A DNA stretch of 64,000 bases from a virus. The notes beneath the pieces were generated by a model. It saw only the letters and a list, made by a program, of their open reading frames with translations, searched no databases and had not been told where the DNA came from. The number at the start of each line of letters is the position of its first letter. Positions within the stretch are counted from its first letter, which is position 1. Both the position numbers and the translations under genes were made by a program. This document shows positions 33,117 through 42,466 of the stretch, in pieces. The stretch covers positions 1 through 64,000 of IMG/VR virus record IMGVR_UViG_3300042526_000097. One strand, given 5' to 3'.

Positions 33117-34385
33117 ATGGGAAAGTGGAAAGATTACTTCCAATCAGTGGAAGATGCAACAGGTAAAAAATTCAATCATGGGGACGGTGCCTTTGGTTCT
33201 TTTGGTTATAGAAAAACAGGGCATCTTAGAACTGTTTATGACAACTCCCCAGAGTTAAAAAGTAAATACAAATCTTATGATGACTTGTGGAATGTTATAA
33301 AATCAGGAGACTATAATAAACCTGAAGTACAAAGTATTGATGATACTTATGAAAAATGGTTACAAACAAAATCAAATGGAGATTTAATTAAAGCTGCAAA
33401 GTTTAACTTAAGTGATGCTAAGGTACCTGCAAACAATGACATATATGCCAAAAGAGTTGCTAAAGCTGCAAAGCTTGACACACAACCAGCAGCAATTATA
33501 ACAGGAGAAAAAGTTAACACATCACCAGGTTCTACTGTAACCTTTAATCCTACTTCAAATAACTCTAAGGTTGAAGGGCTAAGTCAAATGGCAAACCAAG
33601 GAGTTATACCTGAAAGAACTGTTATAGAACCTATGCAAAGACTAGGCACTACACCTTTAGTAGAGAAAAAAGAAACACCTCAAACACCTGAAGTTGTTCC
33701 AGTAGTAAGTAAAGTAAAAGCCCCACCTGAGAAACCTAGTAACCTTAAAAAGATATCTGAGCTTGCTATGAACACAGCTCCTTACTTATCTAACCTTTAC
33801 AGTGCTACAATAAAACCACCTGCTACTCCTTCTCCAATACTTAATGCCCCTACATCTTTACAAAGAGTAAGTATGGATGTAGATAGAACTCAGTTAGAAA
33901 GTGACTATAGAGATGCTTTAAGGACTAGCGACTTAGCAGATGTCTCTACATCTGTAAGAGCTAAGTTAGCTGCTAAGGCTCAGAAGTTTAATCAAATGTC
34001 TAAGATTAATGAGACTGAAAGAAATGCTAACTTAAACATCTCTAACAAAGAAAGAGAGATTAACACAGGTATAGACATGGCTAACCGTCAAGCCTTATAC
34101 AATAAACAGTTACAAGATGTTGAAAGAGAGAATGCTATGATAGCACAGAGGACTGCTAACGTAGCTAACTTCTCTGACAAGATAATTGCTCAACAAGCTA
34201 GAAAAGATCTGCAAGACTTGGAAGTAAAAAAGACTGAGATACTGGCTAACTCAGATACCTTTGGAAATCTTAAAACTTACCTAGAGAGTATGGGTGGAGA
34301 AAAGAAGACTATGGCTATGGGAGGAAAACTCTATACAGCTGGTAGATTTATGAAGACACTTAAACCGATTAAAACAATCAAATAA
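33117..34385 (+). CDS. Probable ejected virion protein, 422 aa
   Basis: An N-terminal ~100-residue globular domain (MGKWKDYFQSVEDATGKKFN-HGDGAFGSFGYRKTGHLRTV) is not recognised. It has some resemblance to peptidoglycan-hydrolase or LysM-adjacent regions but lacks visible catalytic residues. Residues ~115-235 are Pro/Thr-rich and unstructured. Residues ~255-380 are a coiled coil (ERNANLNISNKEREINTGID...). The C-terminus has GGKLYTAGRFMKTLKPIKTI, repeating the GGK motif of the upstream gene. Same operon; stop and start two bases apart. Confidence 0.65.
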   Translation: MGKWKDYFQSVEDATGKKFNHGDGAFGSFGYRKTGHLRTVYDNSPELKSKYKSYDDLWNVIKSGDYNKPEVQSIDDTYEKWLQTKSNGDLIKAAKFNLSDAKVPANNDIYAKRVAKAAKLDTQPAAIITGEKVNTSPGSTVTFNPTSNNSKVEGLSQMANQGVIPERTVIEPMQRLGTTPLVEKKETPQTPEVVPVVSKVKAPPEKPSNLKKISELAMNTAPYLSNLYSATIKPPATPSPILNAPTSLQRVSMDVDRTQLESDYRDALRTSDLADVSTSVRAKLAAKAQKFNQMSKINETERNANLNISNKEREINTGIDMANRQALYNKQLQDVERENAMIAQRTANVANFSDKIIAQQARKDLQDLEVKKTEILANSDTFGNLKTYLESMGGEKKTMAMGGKLYTAGRFMKTLKPIKTIK

Positions 34386-34387
34386 CT

Positions 34388-36544
34388 ATGGGACTGTACG
34401 ACAACTATAAAGTAAACCTATCTAATACTGTTAGACCTTTTGCAGGGTCTGTAGTCCCTGAGCTAAGAGAGATGAAGAAAGACATGGACACTGCTTCCTA
34501 TAAAACTCTTGACCTCAACATGTCCACTCAAGATTTATTAGCTACTACTCCAACATTAGATATAGATAAGGATGCTTACAATCAAGTAAGTTCAGAAGCT
34601 TTAGGAAAGATTGATGCAATATCTCAAAGTGGGGAACTAGCTAGATCTTTACCTGATGCTCTTGCTGTAGCACATCAAACTGCAAGAAAATTAAACTCAC
34701 TTGCAAAACGTCAAAAGGAGATGGAAGATTATGAATCAAAGTTAACTACTATGACTCCAGATGTACGAGAGTATCTAGTAGCTGAAACTAAAAGACAAAA
34801 TGGACCTGCTCAGTTTGATAGTAGAACACAAAGAGCTAACCCGATAGTTCCTGTTATGCCGGCCAAACAGATTAAAGATGATGAGATGGTTCGTCAAGCT
34901 GTAATTTCAATAGTAAGATCTAAAGCGTGGTCAGTAACTGATAGTGATATGAATAGTATAACTCAAGACAAAGCAACAGGCAAATATACTGTAAAGACTA
35001 GTAATGGAATACAAGAGATATCTGCTAAGGACTTAATAGAAACAGTTGATAAGGCCTTAGTAAATAGTAAAGAGTGGCAAGCTTCTTTAGAGCAGGATGC
35101 CAAAGCAGAGTCTTATGGAGTTCATAAGAACCTATCAGAAGAACAAGCAAAGCAAGAGATTGACAACCCAACTTTAGGGTATGCCAAACGTGCTCAAGAT
35201 ATATTTTTAAAAGGCGGTGTTACAGCTAAGCAGGCTTTAGAAATAGCTGGTTCAGAAAAGATTAAGATGGACAAGATAACTAATCTTAAGACTTATGCAT
35301 CTGGGGCAGCTTCAAGAGAAGTTAGTGAAAGTAAAATGACTGGTACTATAGAGAAAGATGGTACTAGTGCTGCAGCAGCAAAGAGTAAAGAAACTTCTTA
35401 TCTTGTAGGACTTAATTTAGGTATAACAGCAGCTAGTACAACTGCCCAAAAAACTAGTGCGGAAATTAGTAAAACTGCAAATCAATATCAGGCAGATATA
35501 GATAATACAAATAATGAACTTGCTGTAGCTATAAAGAATTCTAAGCTACCTGGAAATGTTGGTATAGATGCACAAGCTGAAGTTGAAACTTTAAATAGAA
35601 AATTAAACGACTTAGCAGCTAGCAAAGCAATAGCAGAATCTGCTAATGCTGTTATACTAGATCAAGAAGCTAGAAGACTTAAAGGTAAATCTTGGGATGA
35701 ACTTAATACTGCTAATATGAATACAGCTTTAAAGAACATAAGTAGAGTAATAGGAAACCCTGAAGAGGCTAAGAAATTGACAACTGCTTTAATGAATGGG
35801 CAAGCAATACGTAGTGAACTAGATCCAAAGAGACCGTTTGCAGGAACTACCTTGACAGTAGGTAACAAAAAATACGATGTTGAAACTACAACAAAAATAG
35901 ATAAGGCTTTTAGAGCTGTTAGTAGTGATATATCAGATGTTTTAGATGCAGCAAGTAATAAAAAAGCAGCTCCTGATAATTCTAATACTATGTCTGTTCC
36001 AATTATAGGTACTATTAAAACTGCAATAGAAACTCAACTTCCTAATCTAACTTTATATGATGCTAGTAATATTAACAATGTGACTAAAGACAACTTAAAC
36101 ATAGATTGGAGTACAGCTCGGGTTACAAATTACATACCTAAACTAAAAAGAATACAAATTGTAACAGATAAAAAAGTGTTTTTAGCTGATGTAAGTAATA
36201 TGTCACAGCTTAGAGATCAAATAGCAGATGACATGCTTTCTACTTCAAGCCCTCAAGTAAGACAAGTTGGTTTAAACCTAAAACTTAATAATACTGAAGC
36301 TTATGAAAAGGCATTTAAAGTAGGTAGTACAGTTATATACAAACACCCTGCTACAGGAGATGACCTTCTAATTAGTGGCAATAATTATGGTATAAAAAGA
36401 ACAGCTAATAATACCTATGTATTTGTAAATCAAAAAACTGGTAAACCTGAAAAGATTATATATAGCAAGGCTAGTGAACCTAAGATGAACTTTCAATTTG
36501 CTGAGATTGAGAACATGCTCAATAACATGATACCAAAAAACTAA
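34388..36544 (+). CDS. Probable ejected virion protein, 718 aa, mostly coiled coil
   Basis: Predominantly helical and charged (LARSLPDALAVAHQTARKLN-SLAKRQKEMEDYES; later ASKAIAESANAVILDQEARR). The C-terminal ~170 residues are a more globular alpha/beta region (YIPKLKRIQIVTDKKVFLAD...). No catalytic motif. It lies between other candidate ejection proteins in an uninterrupted operon. Codon and base composition shift toward A/T in the second half. Confidence 0.65.
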   Translation: MGLYDNYKVNLSNTVRPFAGSVVPELREMKKDMDTASYKTLDLNMSTQDLLATTPTLDIDKDAYNQVSSEALGKIDAISQSGELARSLPDALAVAHQTARKLNSLAKRQKEMEDYESKLTTMTPDVREYLVAETKRQNGPAQFDSRTQRANPIVPVMPAKQIKDDEMVRQAVISIVRSKAWSVTDSDMNSITQDKATGKYTVKTSNGIQEISAKDLIETVDKALVNSKEWQASLEQDAKAESYGVHKNLSEEQAKQEIDNPTLGYAKRAQDIFLKGGVTAKQALEIAGSEKIKMDKITNLKTYASGAASREVSESKMTGTIEKDGTSAAAAKSKETSYLVGLNLGITAASTTAQKTSAEISKTANQYQADIDNTNNELAVAIKNSKLPGNVGIDAQAEVETLNRKLNDLAASKAIAESANAVILDQEARRLKGKSWDELNTANMNTALKNISRVIGNPEEAKKLTTALMNGQAIRSELDPKRPFAGTTLTVGNKKYDVETTTKIDKAFRAVSSDISDVLDAASNKKAAPDNSNTMSVPIIGTIKTAIETQLPNLTLYDASNINNVTKDNLNIDWSTARVTNYIPKLKRIQIVTDKKVFLADVSNMSQLRDQIADDMLSTSSPQVRQVGLNLKLNNTEAYEKAFKVGSTVIYKHPATGDDLLISGNNYGIKRTANNTYVFVNQKTGKPEKIIYSKASEPKMNFQFAEIENMLNNMIPKN

Positions 36545-36554
36545 CTTGTAACTA

Positions 36555-39500
36555 ATGGCACTAGACCCTACAGACTTATATGATGAAAACTTAGGAGCTG
36601 GAGATAATCCAGATCCTAATACTGCACCCCCACCGCCTAGTAAAAAGGGGTCTATAGATTTTAGTGATATCTATGCTCCAGCAGCTCCTTATCAAGGGGG
36701 AGATATATCTCAAAGACAAGCTGTTGACTATACAGGTTATTTACCTTATGGTCTAATGGAAGCTGAAGGTAGAAACCCTGAGTTAGAAAGAGGTGAGGCT
36801 CAACCTATGTATGAGAAGTTTGGTAATGCGGCTATGCAGACTGCTGTTAAGTTTGGTACTCAGTTAGTTGATATGGCCGGTGGACTTACTTCTTTAGCTA
36901 CTCAGTGGGGAGACAATAGGGACTATCAGAATGGTTTTACTAAAGCAGCTGATGAGACTAATGCTTGGTTAGAAAAGAACTTTCCATTATATAGAAGTAC
37001 TGAAGGTACATTTGGTTTAACAGATGCTTCTTGGTGGTTATCCAATACTGCAGGACTAGCAGCTTCTGTAGGGGGTTTTGCAATAGGTGGTATGGGTATA
37101 ACAAGTCTATTTGGAGCTATAGGTAAGTCGGTAGGATTAAGTGCCAGATTAGCTAGTGGATTAGTACAAGCAGGTGCAGACTTAGGTACTGCCTCTAAGA
37201 TAGTTGGTACCGGAGCAGAAGTCCTAACAGCTGGGACATTAGCCTATGCTGAAGGAGCTATGTCTGGTAGAGTAGTATACAATCAAGTCTACAATGCAAG
37301 GATAGCAGCAGGGGATAGTGAAGAAACTGCTAAGCACATGGCTGCACAATCAGCTGCTACTACAGTTCAATTAAATACTATAGTCAATACAGGTATGAAC
37401 ATGATTGGTGGTATGGGTATGTTCTTTAACCATGAGAAGGATGCTGTTTATAGAGTAGGTAGAAATGTACTTAAAGCAACTGAAGGTCAAACAGAGAAAG
37501 AGGCTGTTGAGGCTATAGGTAAGATGAAAGCAAGTGACTTTGCTACAGAACTAGGAACTAACATGACTCCTACAGGAAGAGTTGAGCACATACTCAAACA
37601 TACCCGTGAAGCAGTTGCAGAAGGTGTAGAAGAGATGACCAATCAATTCGCTGAACAAGTAGGTACTGAAGAGGGTAAGAAAGGAAAGACTCATGGATTC
37701 CTAGAACAACTTAGCCAACTAGACAACTACTTTAAGTATACAATGAATGAAGAAGGGGCACTTAACTTTGTAATGGGAGCTCTAGCCGGTCCTATACAGA
37801 ATGCAGTTGCTTCTCACATACCAATGCACAGAGTAGAGACTGGTAGTTATAGAACTGATCCAGTTACAAAAGAGTTAGTTGACAAAGATGGTAAGCCTGT
37901 ACAGAATGCAAAAGATGCAGCTAAGGAATACTATGAGAATGGTAAAAGACTAACCTCTGCTAAGAGGAATAGAATAATAACTGAACAAGACTTTGAAGGT
38001 GTTAAGAATAGAATAGTAGAAGATCTTAAATACATTGGAGATCAGAAGGAACAACTGGCAGAAGCTACCAAGAATGGAGACATTAAAAAAGCAGATGAGA
38101 TACGTGGTAACATCTTCAGTCTTATGAATCGTAATGCTGTACAGAATGGTATGTCTGCAAACTTAAAAGAATCCTATAGGTCCATAGCTGCCTTAGACAA
38201 TACCAAGACTGATACACAAGAACTAACTGAAAAGTTAGAAGATGCTGCTAAGTCTAGAGAAGAAGTAAAAGCTCAAGGGGGTGATACTACTGAGTTAGAT
38301 GCTGAGATAACTCAACTACAAGATGCTGTAAATAAATCCAAGAATCAAACATCGGCAATGATGTTAGGGTTTGCAGGTAAAGTTGGTGATATGTCTTATA
38401 AAGATAAGGCTGAAAAAGCAATGAAAGACCTGGACAACCTACAGTCTCTTTATGATAAGACTTTTGCCAAGTTTGGTATGGACAAGGACCATGGTAACTC
38501 TGAAGAGAAACATGTGGCAGACTTTATCTATCAGCTAGCTGCTGACAAGTATTTAACTCAATCAGCATTAGAAGATGCTAGAGCAGAACTAGGTAAAGAA
38601 GACAAAGACTCTGAACCTAGTATAGATATAAATCTAATGCTAGACTCTTATGCTGCGGCACATAAAGCATTAAGAGACAGAGCTCGTATACTTAGAAATG
38701 CACCACAAAGAGTTATTAATTATAATAAAATAATTGAGGAGTTAAACAGATTGTCTAATGAACCTCCTAGCTTAGCTAGAGATATGAGGTATGAAGAAAT
38801 CCTAAATCAGTTTGGGGTCACTATGACTATGGAAGGTGAGTCAGGAGAAACTGCAGGAGAAAGACTCAAAAGTTCATTAGAAAAAATGGGGAATAAGTTA
38901 GAAACTACTATTCAGTCCGCCTTACAACAAAACCTAGATGACCCTGAATTCCAAGAGTGGAAAAAGTCTCATCCTAATGACACATTAGAAGACTATATTA
39001 AGCATGTGAATAAAAACATGACTGACTCTATTTATCAACAACAATTAACTGATACCGTTGGAGAGTTAGAAGATAAGATAGGGGCCCTAGACGAAGTCTA
39101 TACTAATACTACTTCTCCTAAAGGTCTAGAGAAGTTAATGAGAAACTCTGCTAACTTCTATAAAGAACTGAGTAAGAAGTATGAGACTTTACAAAAAGCT
39201 TCTCAAACTAAAAGAAGAGAAGCATTAGTCAATGAGTCTGAGAAACAAGCCTACAATAGAAAGGTACGTAAAAGACTTAGAGACATGTACATGAAGAAGA
39301 TAGATGCATTAAAAGTAAGTGTAACTAGTCTTAATGCTGAACTGCAAAGATTGGCCCAAGAATTAATAGACAATCCTGAGAAAGCAATCTACATTGTAGA
39401 CAATATTCAAATCTTAAGGGACAAGATAAACTTAATGACTCAGGACATTACTAACTATACTGAGTATATTAATAGTCTACAAGATTCACTAGTTGCACCT

Positions 39501-42464
39501 GCCCCTCCTTCACAGGCTACATCAACAAATCAAGCTCCAGGACCTGGGGCACCCCCACCACCTAACACAACTCCACCACCACCAGGTCAAGCACCTCCCC
39601 CTCCTGCTGATGGATCTACCACACCGCCTCCTTCTAATCCACCTCCTCCATCTAATCCTGTAGCTGATGCTGCTACTGCATGGCAAGAGACTTATGCTAG
39701 GATTGTAACCCCTGATATAGAAGCTGAAGTAAGTAGAATTCTAGGAGATGCAAAGGCTAACGGCTCTTATAGCTTAGGGGCTTTTATACCTACTGGACTA
39801 TCACAAGAAGAGAGCTCTCAGTTAATGCTTGCTTTTAAGAACTTTCAAGAAGCTATGGGTGTAGTTATGCAAGAGGTAGCTAGTACAGTAGGACAGGCTC
39901 AAGCTGCAATGGCAGTTACACCTGACCAAGATACTACTATAGACCCACTCTTTGCAAACTTACAAGAGAACTACTTAGAGCCTAACATGGAGAAAACTGT
40001 CTTACCTGATCCACAGAATAAACAAGGTGGAGTAAGAGGTAAGAAGCAAACATCTCCTCATGACTCAGGGGCTAGTAAGAGTACATTATACTTTAGACAA
40101 ACAGATGCTAGTGGAAAGATAACAGCTGTAAGCACAGACCAATGGTCCAATGGAGATAGTAGAGTAGTAAGACATGATCAGCTAACTCCAGGAACTGAAG
40201 TCACAGTAGCTATTGATACTGCATACAATGGTACTAGAAAGAACTACAATCAAACAGCTACAGCTAATCCTAAGGCCCCTGGAGAAATACCATTAAGGTT
40301 TGAAGATTTCCTAGATGATGCTACTGGTAAGTTAAAAACTGATAGAGAGAGTATAGAGAATGTCCCTATAAGCCTTACTCCTAAAGGCAGTACTACTCCT
40401 GCTCAATGGCTTCATGCAGTTCCTTGGGTAGAAGAGAAAGACCCTAAAGGTACAGGGGAAGATAGGTTCTTTAATGTGGCATCACCTGATCCAAGCATTC
40501 CAGTACAGTCTATAGTTGATGAAGAATCAAGAGCTTTATTCGAACTAAGAAGAGCTATAGTTGAGGCATACAATAGAGGAGTAACTGAATTGACTACTAC
40601 AGTATCTGATAAAGGTCCTGGCAGTTTTGTACTTACAAAGAATGATATACTAGCCTCTAACCTTAAAGAGACTAACATGCAAGGGGGAAAGACTAAAACT
40701 ACAGTAGTCCCACTATCTCTTGTAAAAGAAGGTAACTTAACAGGTATAGATGGTAGACCTGAGATAACTAGTAAGGTAACAGGACTAGAATCTTTTATGG
40801 ATAACAGGCTAGTAGCCTTAGTACGTATGGCTAATGGTTCAAGGGTCCCAGTACCTTTGGCCGGTAAGAAGTTAGCAGATACAGACAGAGTAGCTTGGCA
40901 GACCTTTAATAGAGTTACTCAACTGTTTCTAAACTCTTCTAAACCTACAGAACAGAATACAGAAGAGATCCAAGAACTTAAAGCTCGTACAGGCTTTGAT
41001 GTATCTACAAGAGATGGATATAGAAACTTCATACTACAATACTTTACTTACTTCAATAACCCGGGGTCTACTGCAACAGGAGCTAGATTCATATTTGAAA
41101 ATGATGTCCTCAAGGTATCATTAAGAACTACTGAGGGTAGTGTGGAAGAGTATCTAATCAATACAGATGAAGATGGAGAGTTGACTACAGATGCTACTAA
41201 AGGGTTGACAAGATTGTTTGCCAACCGTTATAGGAATGTACAGTACACTAATTCCAAGACAGGAATGAAAGGACTTAATAGTGAAGAGAAGTTTGTAGAA
41301 CCTATCTACTACCCTGGTCCAGATGGAGAGATGAGTTGGAGCTACAGAACCTATGACTTAGGATACAATGAGTTCATATCTACTTATGCCACTACCAATA
41401 TACAACCTATAAACATGTCTGATGGAGGAGTAACCTATACAGATGAGAACGGTGTAGAGCAGCAAGGATTATTCTATGGGTCTAACCCAGTAATCAAGTA
41501 TGACTTCAAAAAGATACTAGAGTCTACTAAGATACCTAACCCGGATACAACCCTAGCAGTTGATGTGGTTGCCTCAGATGCTACAATCACTACTGCACAA
41601 CAAGCAGCTATGAATTCCTTGTCTAGTATCCTTGAAGAGAATCTACCTGAAGAAATAAGACCAGGTGTAACAGAGGTGTTTGAGTCTAATCCTGAACTAG
41701 CTTCTATTGGTACACAAGAAGAGTATTCTCAGTATCTTAATACTATATTTCCTGATAGTAAAGTAAAGGATATTGTTTACAGAGGTGAAAACGAGAAACA
41801 ATATAAAGGAGAAAAAGAGTACCATTATTCTCCAATAAAAGATGCAACTATTGGATATGGGAATAGTCATGCTGCATTGCTCAATACTATTAACCCTTTT
41901 GAAGCAAAAATTCAAAGAGATACTCAAAATAAAATACCTAATGAATTTGATTCAGTATTAAATTATAATCCTAAAACTATTGATTTATCAATGGTTAAAA
42001 TGTCAGATAGATTTGATTTCTTTGAAAAAAAGTACCCTAGAAAAGAAGAAGAAACTGATAGAGAGTATAATAATAGAAGAAGAGCATTTGCTGTAAATGG
42101 GGTATTTAATGAAGAATACCTTAAAGGAAATGAACATGGTATAGTTCATTCAACTATAGGGAATGTTTTACCAGAAATTAAAGTATCTAAACCAGAACAA
42201 ATACACATATTAGGAAGTAAACAAGATATAGAAGGATTTAAAGAGTTTGTGAGTAAAGGACAACCTGTGGCAAAAACAGTCAGCAATTCTGTAGGTACTC
42301 AGTCCAAAGCAGCTGAAAGTTTGGACAGTCTGCAGAACTTACTTAACTTTACACCACAATCCGAAAGGAATGGGAAGACTGCTCAGGAGGTTCTGGACTA
42401 CCTTAAGGTTGCTCAGATATCACATTTACCTGAAGGGTACAACCCATTCAAGCGGTGTAGCTAA
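36555..42464 (+). CDS. Giant virion protein, 1,969 aa, membrane segment and C-terminal ADP-ribosyltransferase-like module
   Basis: Order of parts: acidic, Pro-rich N-terminus; residues ~155-300 with long Gly/Ala-rich hydrophobic helices (LSNTAGLAASVGGFAIGGMG...) able to enter membranes; ~370-980 mainly coiled coil; a Pro-rich linker (~985-1040, PPPPNTTPPPPGQAPPPP); a large alpha/beta region to ~1700; and a C-terminal module (~1735-1915) with DIVYRGENEKQYKGEKEYHY, a later NPFEAKIQ strand and PEQIHILGSKQDIEGFKEFV. The last is a module found at ends of Bacteroidota phage giant proteins that I associate with an ADP-ribosyltransferase-like fold (the YRG being the R-S-E-type Arg strand). It ends YNPFKRCS. 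Probably injected into the host. The module identity is tentative. Confidence 0.75.
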   Translation: MALDPTDLYDENLGAGDNPDPNTAPPPPSKKGSIDFSDIYAPAAPYQGGDISQRQAVDYTGYLPYGLMEAEGRNPELERGEAQPMYEKFGNAAMQTAVKFGTQLVDMAGGLTSLATQWGDNRDYQNGFTKAADETNAWLEKNFPLYRSTEGTFGLTDASWWLSNTAGLAASVGGFAIGGMGITSLFGAIGKSVGLSARLASGLVQAGADLGTASKIVGTGAEVLTAGTLAYAEGAMSGRVVYNQVYNARIAAGDSEETAKHMAAQSAATTVQLNTIVNTGMNMIGGMGMFFNHEKDAVYRVGRNVLKATEGQTEKEAVEAIGKMKASDFATELGTNMTPTGRVEHILKHTREAVAEGVEEMTNQFAEQVGTEEGKKGKTHGFLEQLSQLDNYFKYTMNEEGALNFVMGALAGPIQNAVASHIPMHRVETGSYRTDPVTKELVDKDGKPVQNAKDAAKEYYENGKRLTSAKRNRIITEQDFEGVKNRIVEDLKYIGDQKEQLAEATKNGDIKKADEIRGNIFSLMNRNAVQNGMSANLKESYRSIAALDNTKTDTQELTEKLEDAAKSREEVKAQGGDTTELDAEITQLQDAVNKSKNQTSAMMLGFAGKVGDMSYKDKAEKAMKDLDNLQSLYDKTFAKFGMDKDHGNSEEKHVADFIYQLAADKYLTQSALEDARAELGKEDKDSEPSIDINLMLDSYAAAHKALRDRARILRNAPQRVINYNKIIEELNRLSNEPPSLARDMRYEEILNQFGVTMTMEGESGETAGERLKSSLEKMGNKLETTIQSALQQNLDDPEFQEWKKSHPNDTLEDYIKHVNKNMTDSIYQQQLTDTVGELEDKIGALDEVYTNTTSPKGLEKLMRNSANFYKELSKKYETLQKASQTKRREALVNESEKQAYNRKVRKRLRDMYMKKIDALKVSVTSLNAELQRLAQELIDNPEKAIYIVDNIQILRDKINLMTQDITNYTEYINSLQDSLVAPAPPSQATSTNQAPGPGAPPPPNTTPPPPGQAPPPPADGSTTPPPSNPPPPSNPVADAATAWQETYARIVTPDIEAEVSRILGDAKANGSYSLGAFIPTGLSQEESSQLMLAFKNFQEAMGVVMQEVASTVGQAQAAMAVTPDQDTTIDPLFANLQENYLEPNMEKTVLPDPQNKQGGVRGKKQTSPHDSGASKSTLYFRQTDASGKITAVSTDQWSNGDSRVVRHDQLTPGTEVTVAIDTAYNGTRKNYNQTATANPKAPGEIPLRFEDFLDDATGKLKTDRESIENVPISLTPKGSTTPAQWLHAVPWVEEKDPKGTGEDRFFNVASPDPSIPVQSIVDEESRALFELRRAIVEAYNRGVTELTTTVSDKGPGSFVLTKNDILASNLKETNMQGGKTKTTVVPLSLVKEGNLTGIDGRPEITSKVTGLESFMDNRLVALVRMANGSRVPVPLAGKKLADTDRVAWQTFNRVTQLFLNSSKPTEQNTEEIQELKARTGFDVSTRDGYRNFILQYFTYFNNPGSTATGARFIFENDVLKVSLRTTEGSVEEYLINTDEDGELTTDATKGLTRLFANRYRNVQYTNSKTGMKGLNSEEKFVEPIYYPGPDGEMSWSYRTYDLGYNEFISTYATTNIQPINMSDGGVTYTDENGVEQQGLFYGSNPVIKYDFKKILESTKIPNPDTTLAVDVVASDATITTAQQAAMNSLSSILEENLPEEIRPGVTEVFESNPELASIGTQEEYSQYLNTIFPDSKVKDIVYRGENEKQYKGEKEYHYSPIKDATIGYGNSHAALLNTINPFEAKIQRDTQNKIPNEFDSVLNYNPKTIDLSMVKMSDRFDFFEKKYPRKEEETDREYNNRRRAFAVNGVFNEEYLKGNEHGIVHSTIGNVLPEIKVSKPEQIHILGSKQDIEGFKEFVSKGQPVAKTVSNSVGTQSKAAESLDSLQNLLNFTPQSERNGKTAQEVLDYLKVAQISHLPEGYNPFKRCS

Positions 42465-42466
42465 CT

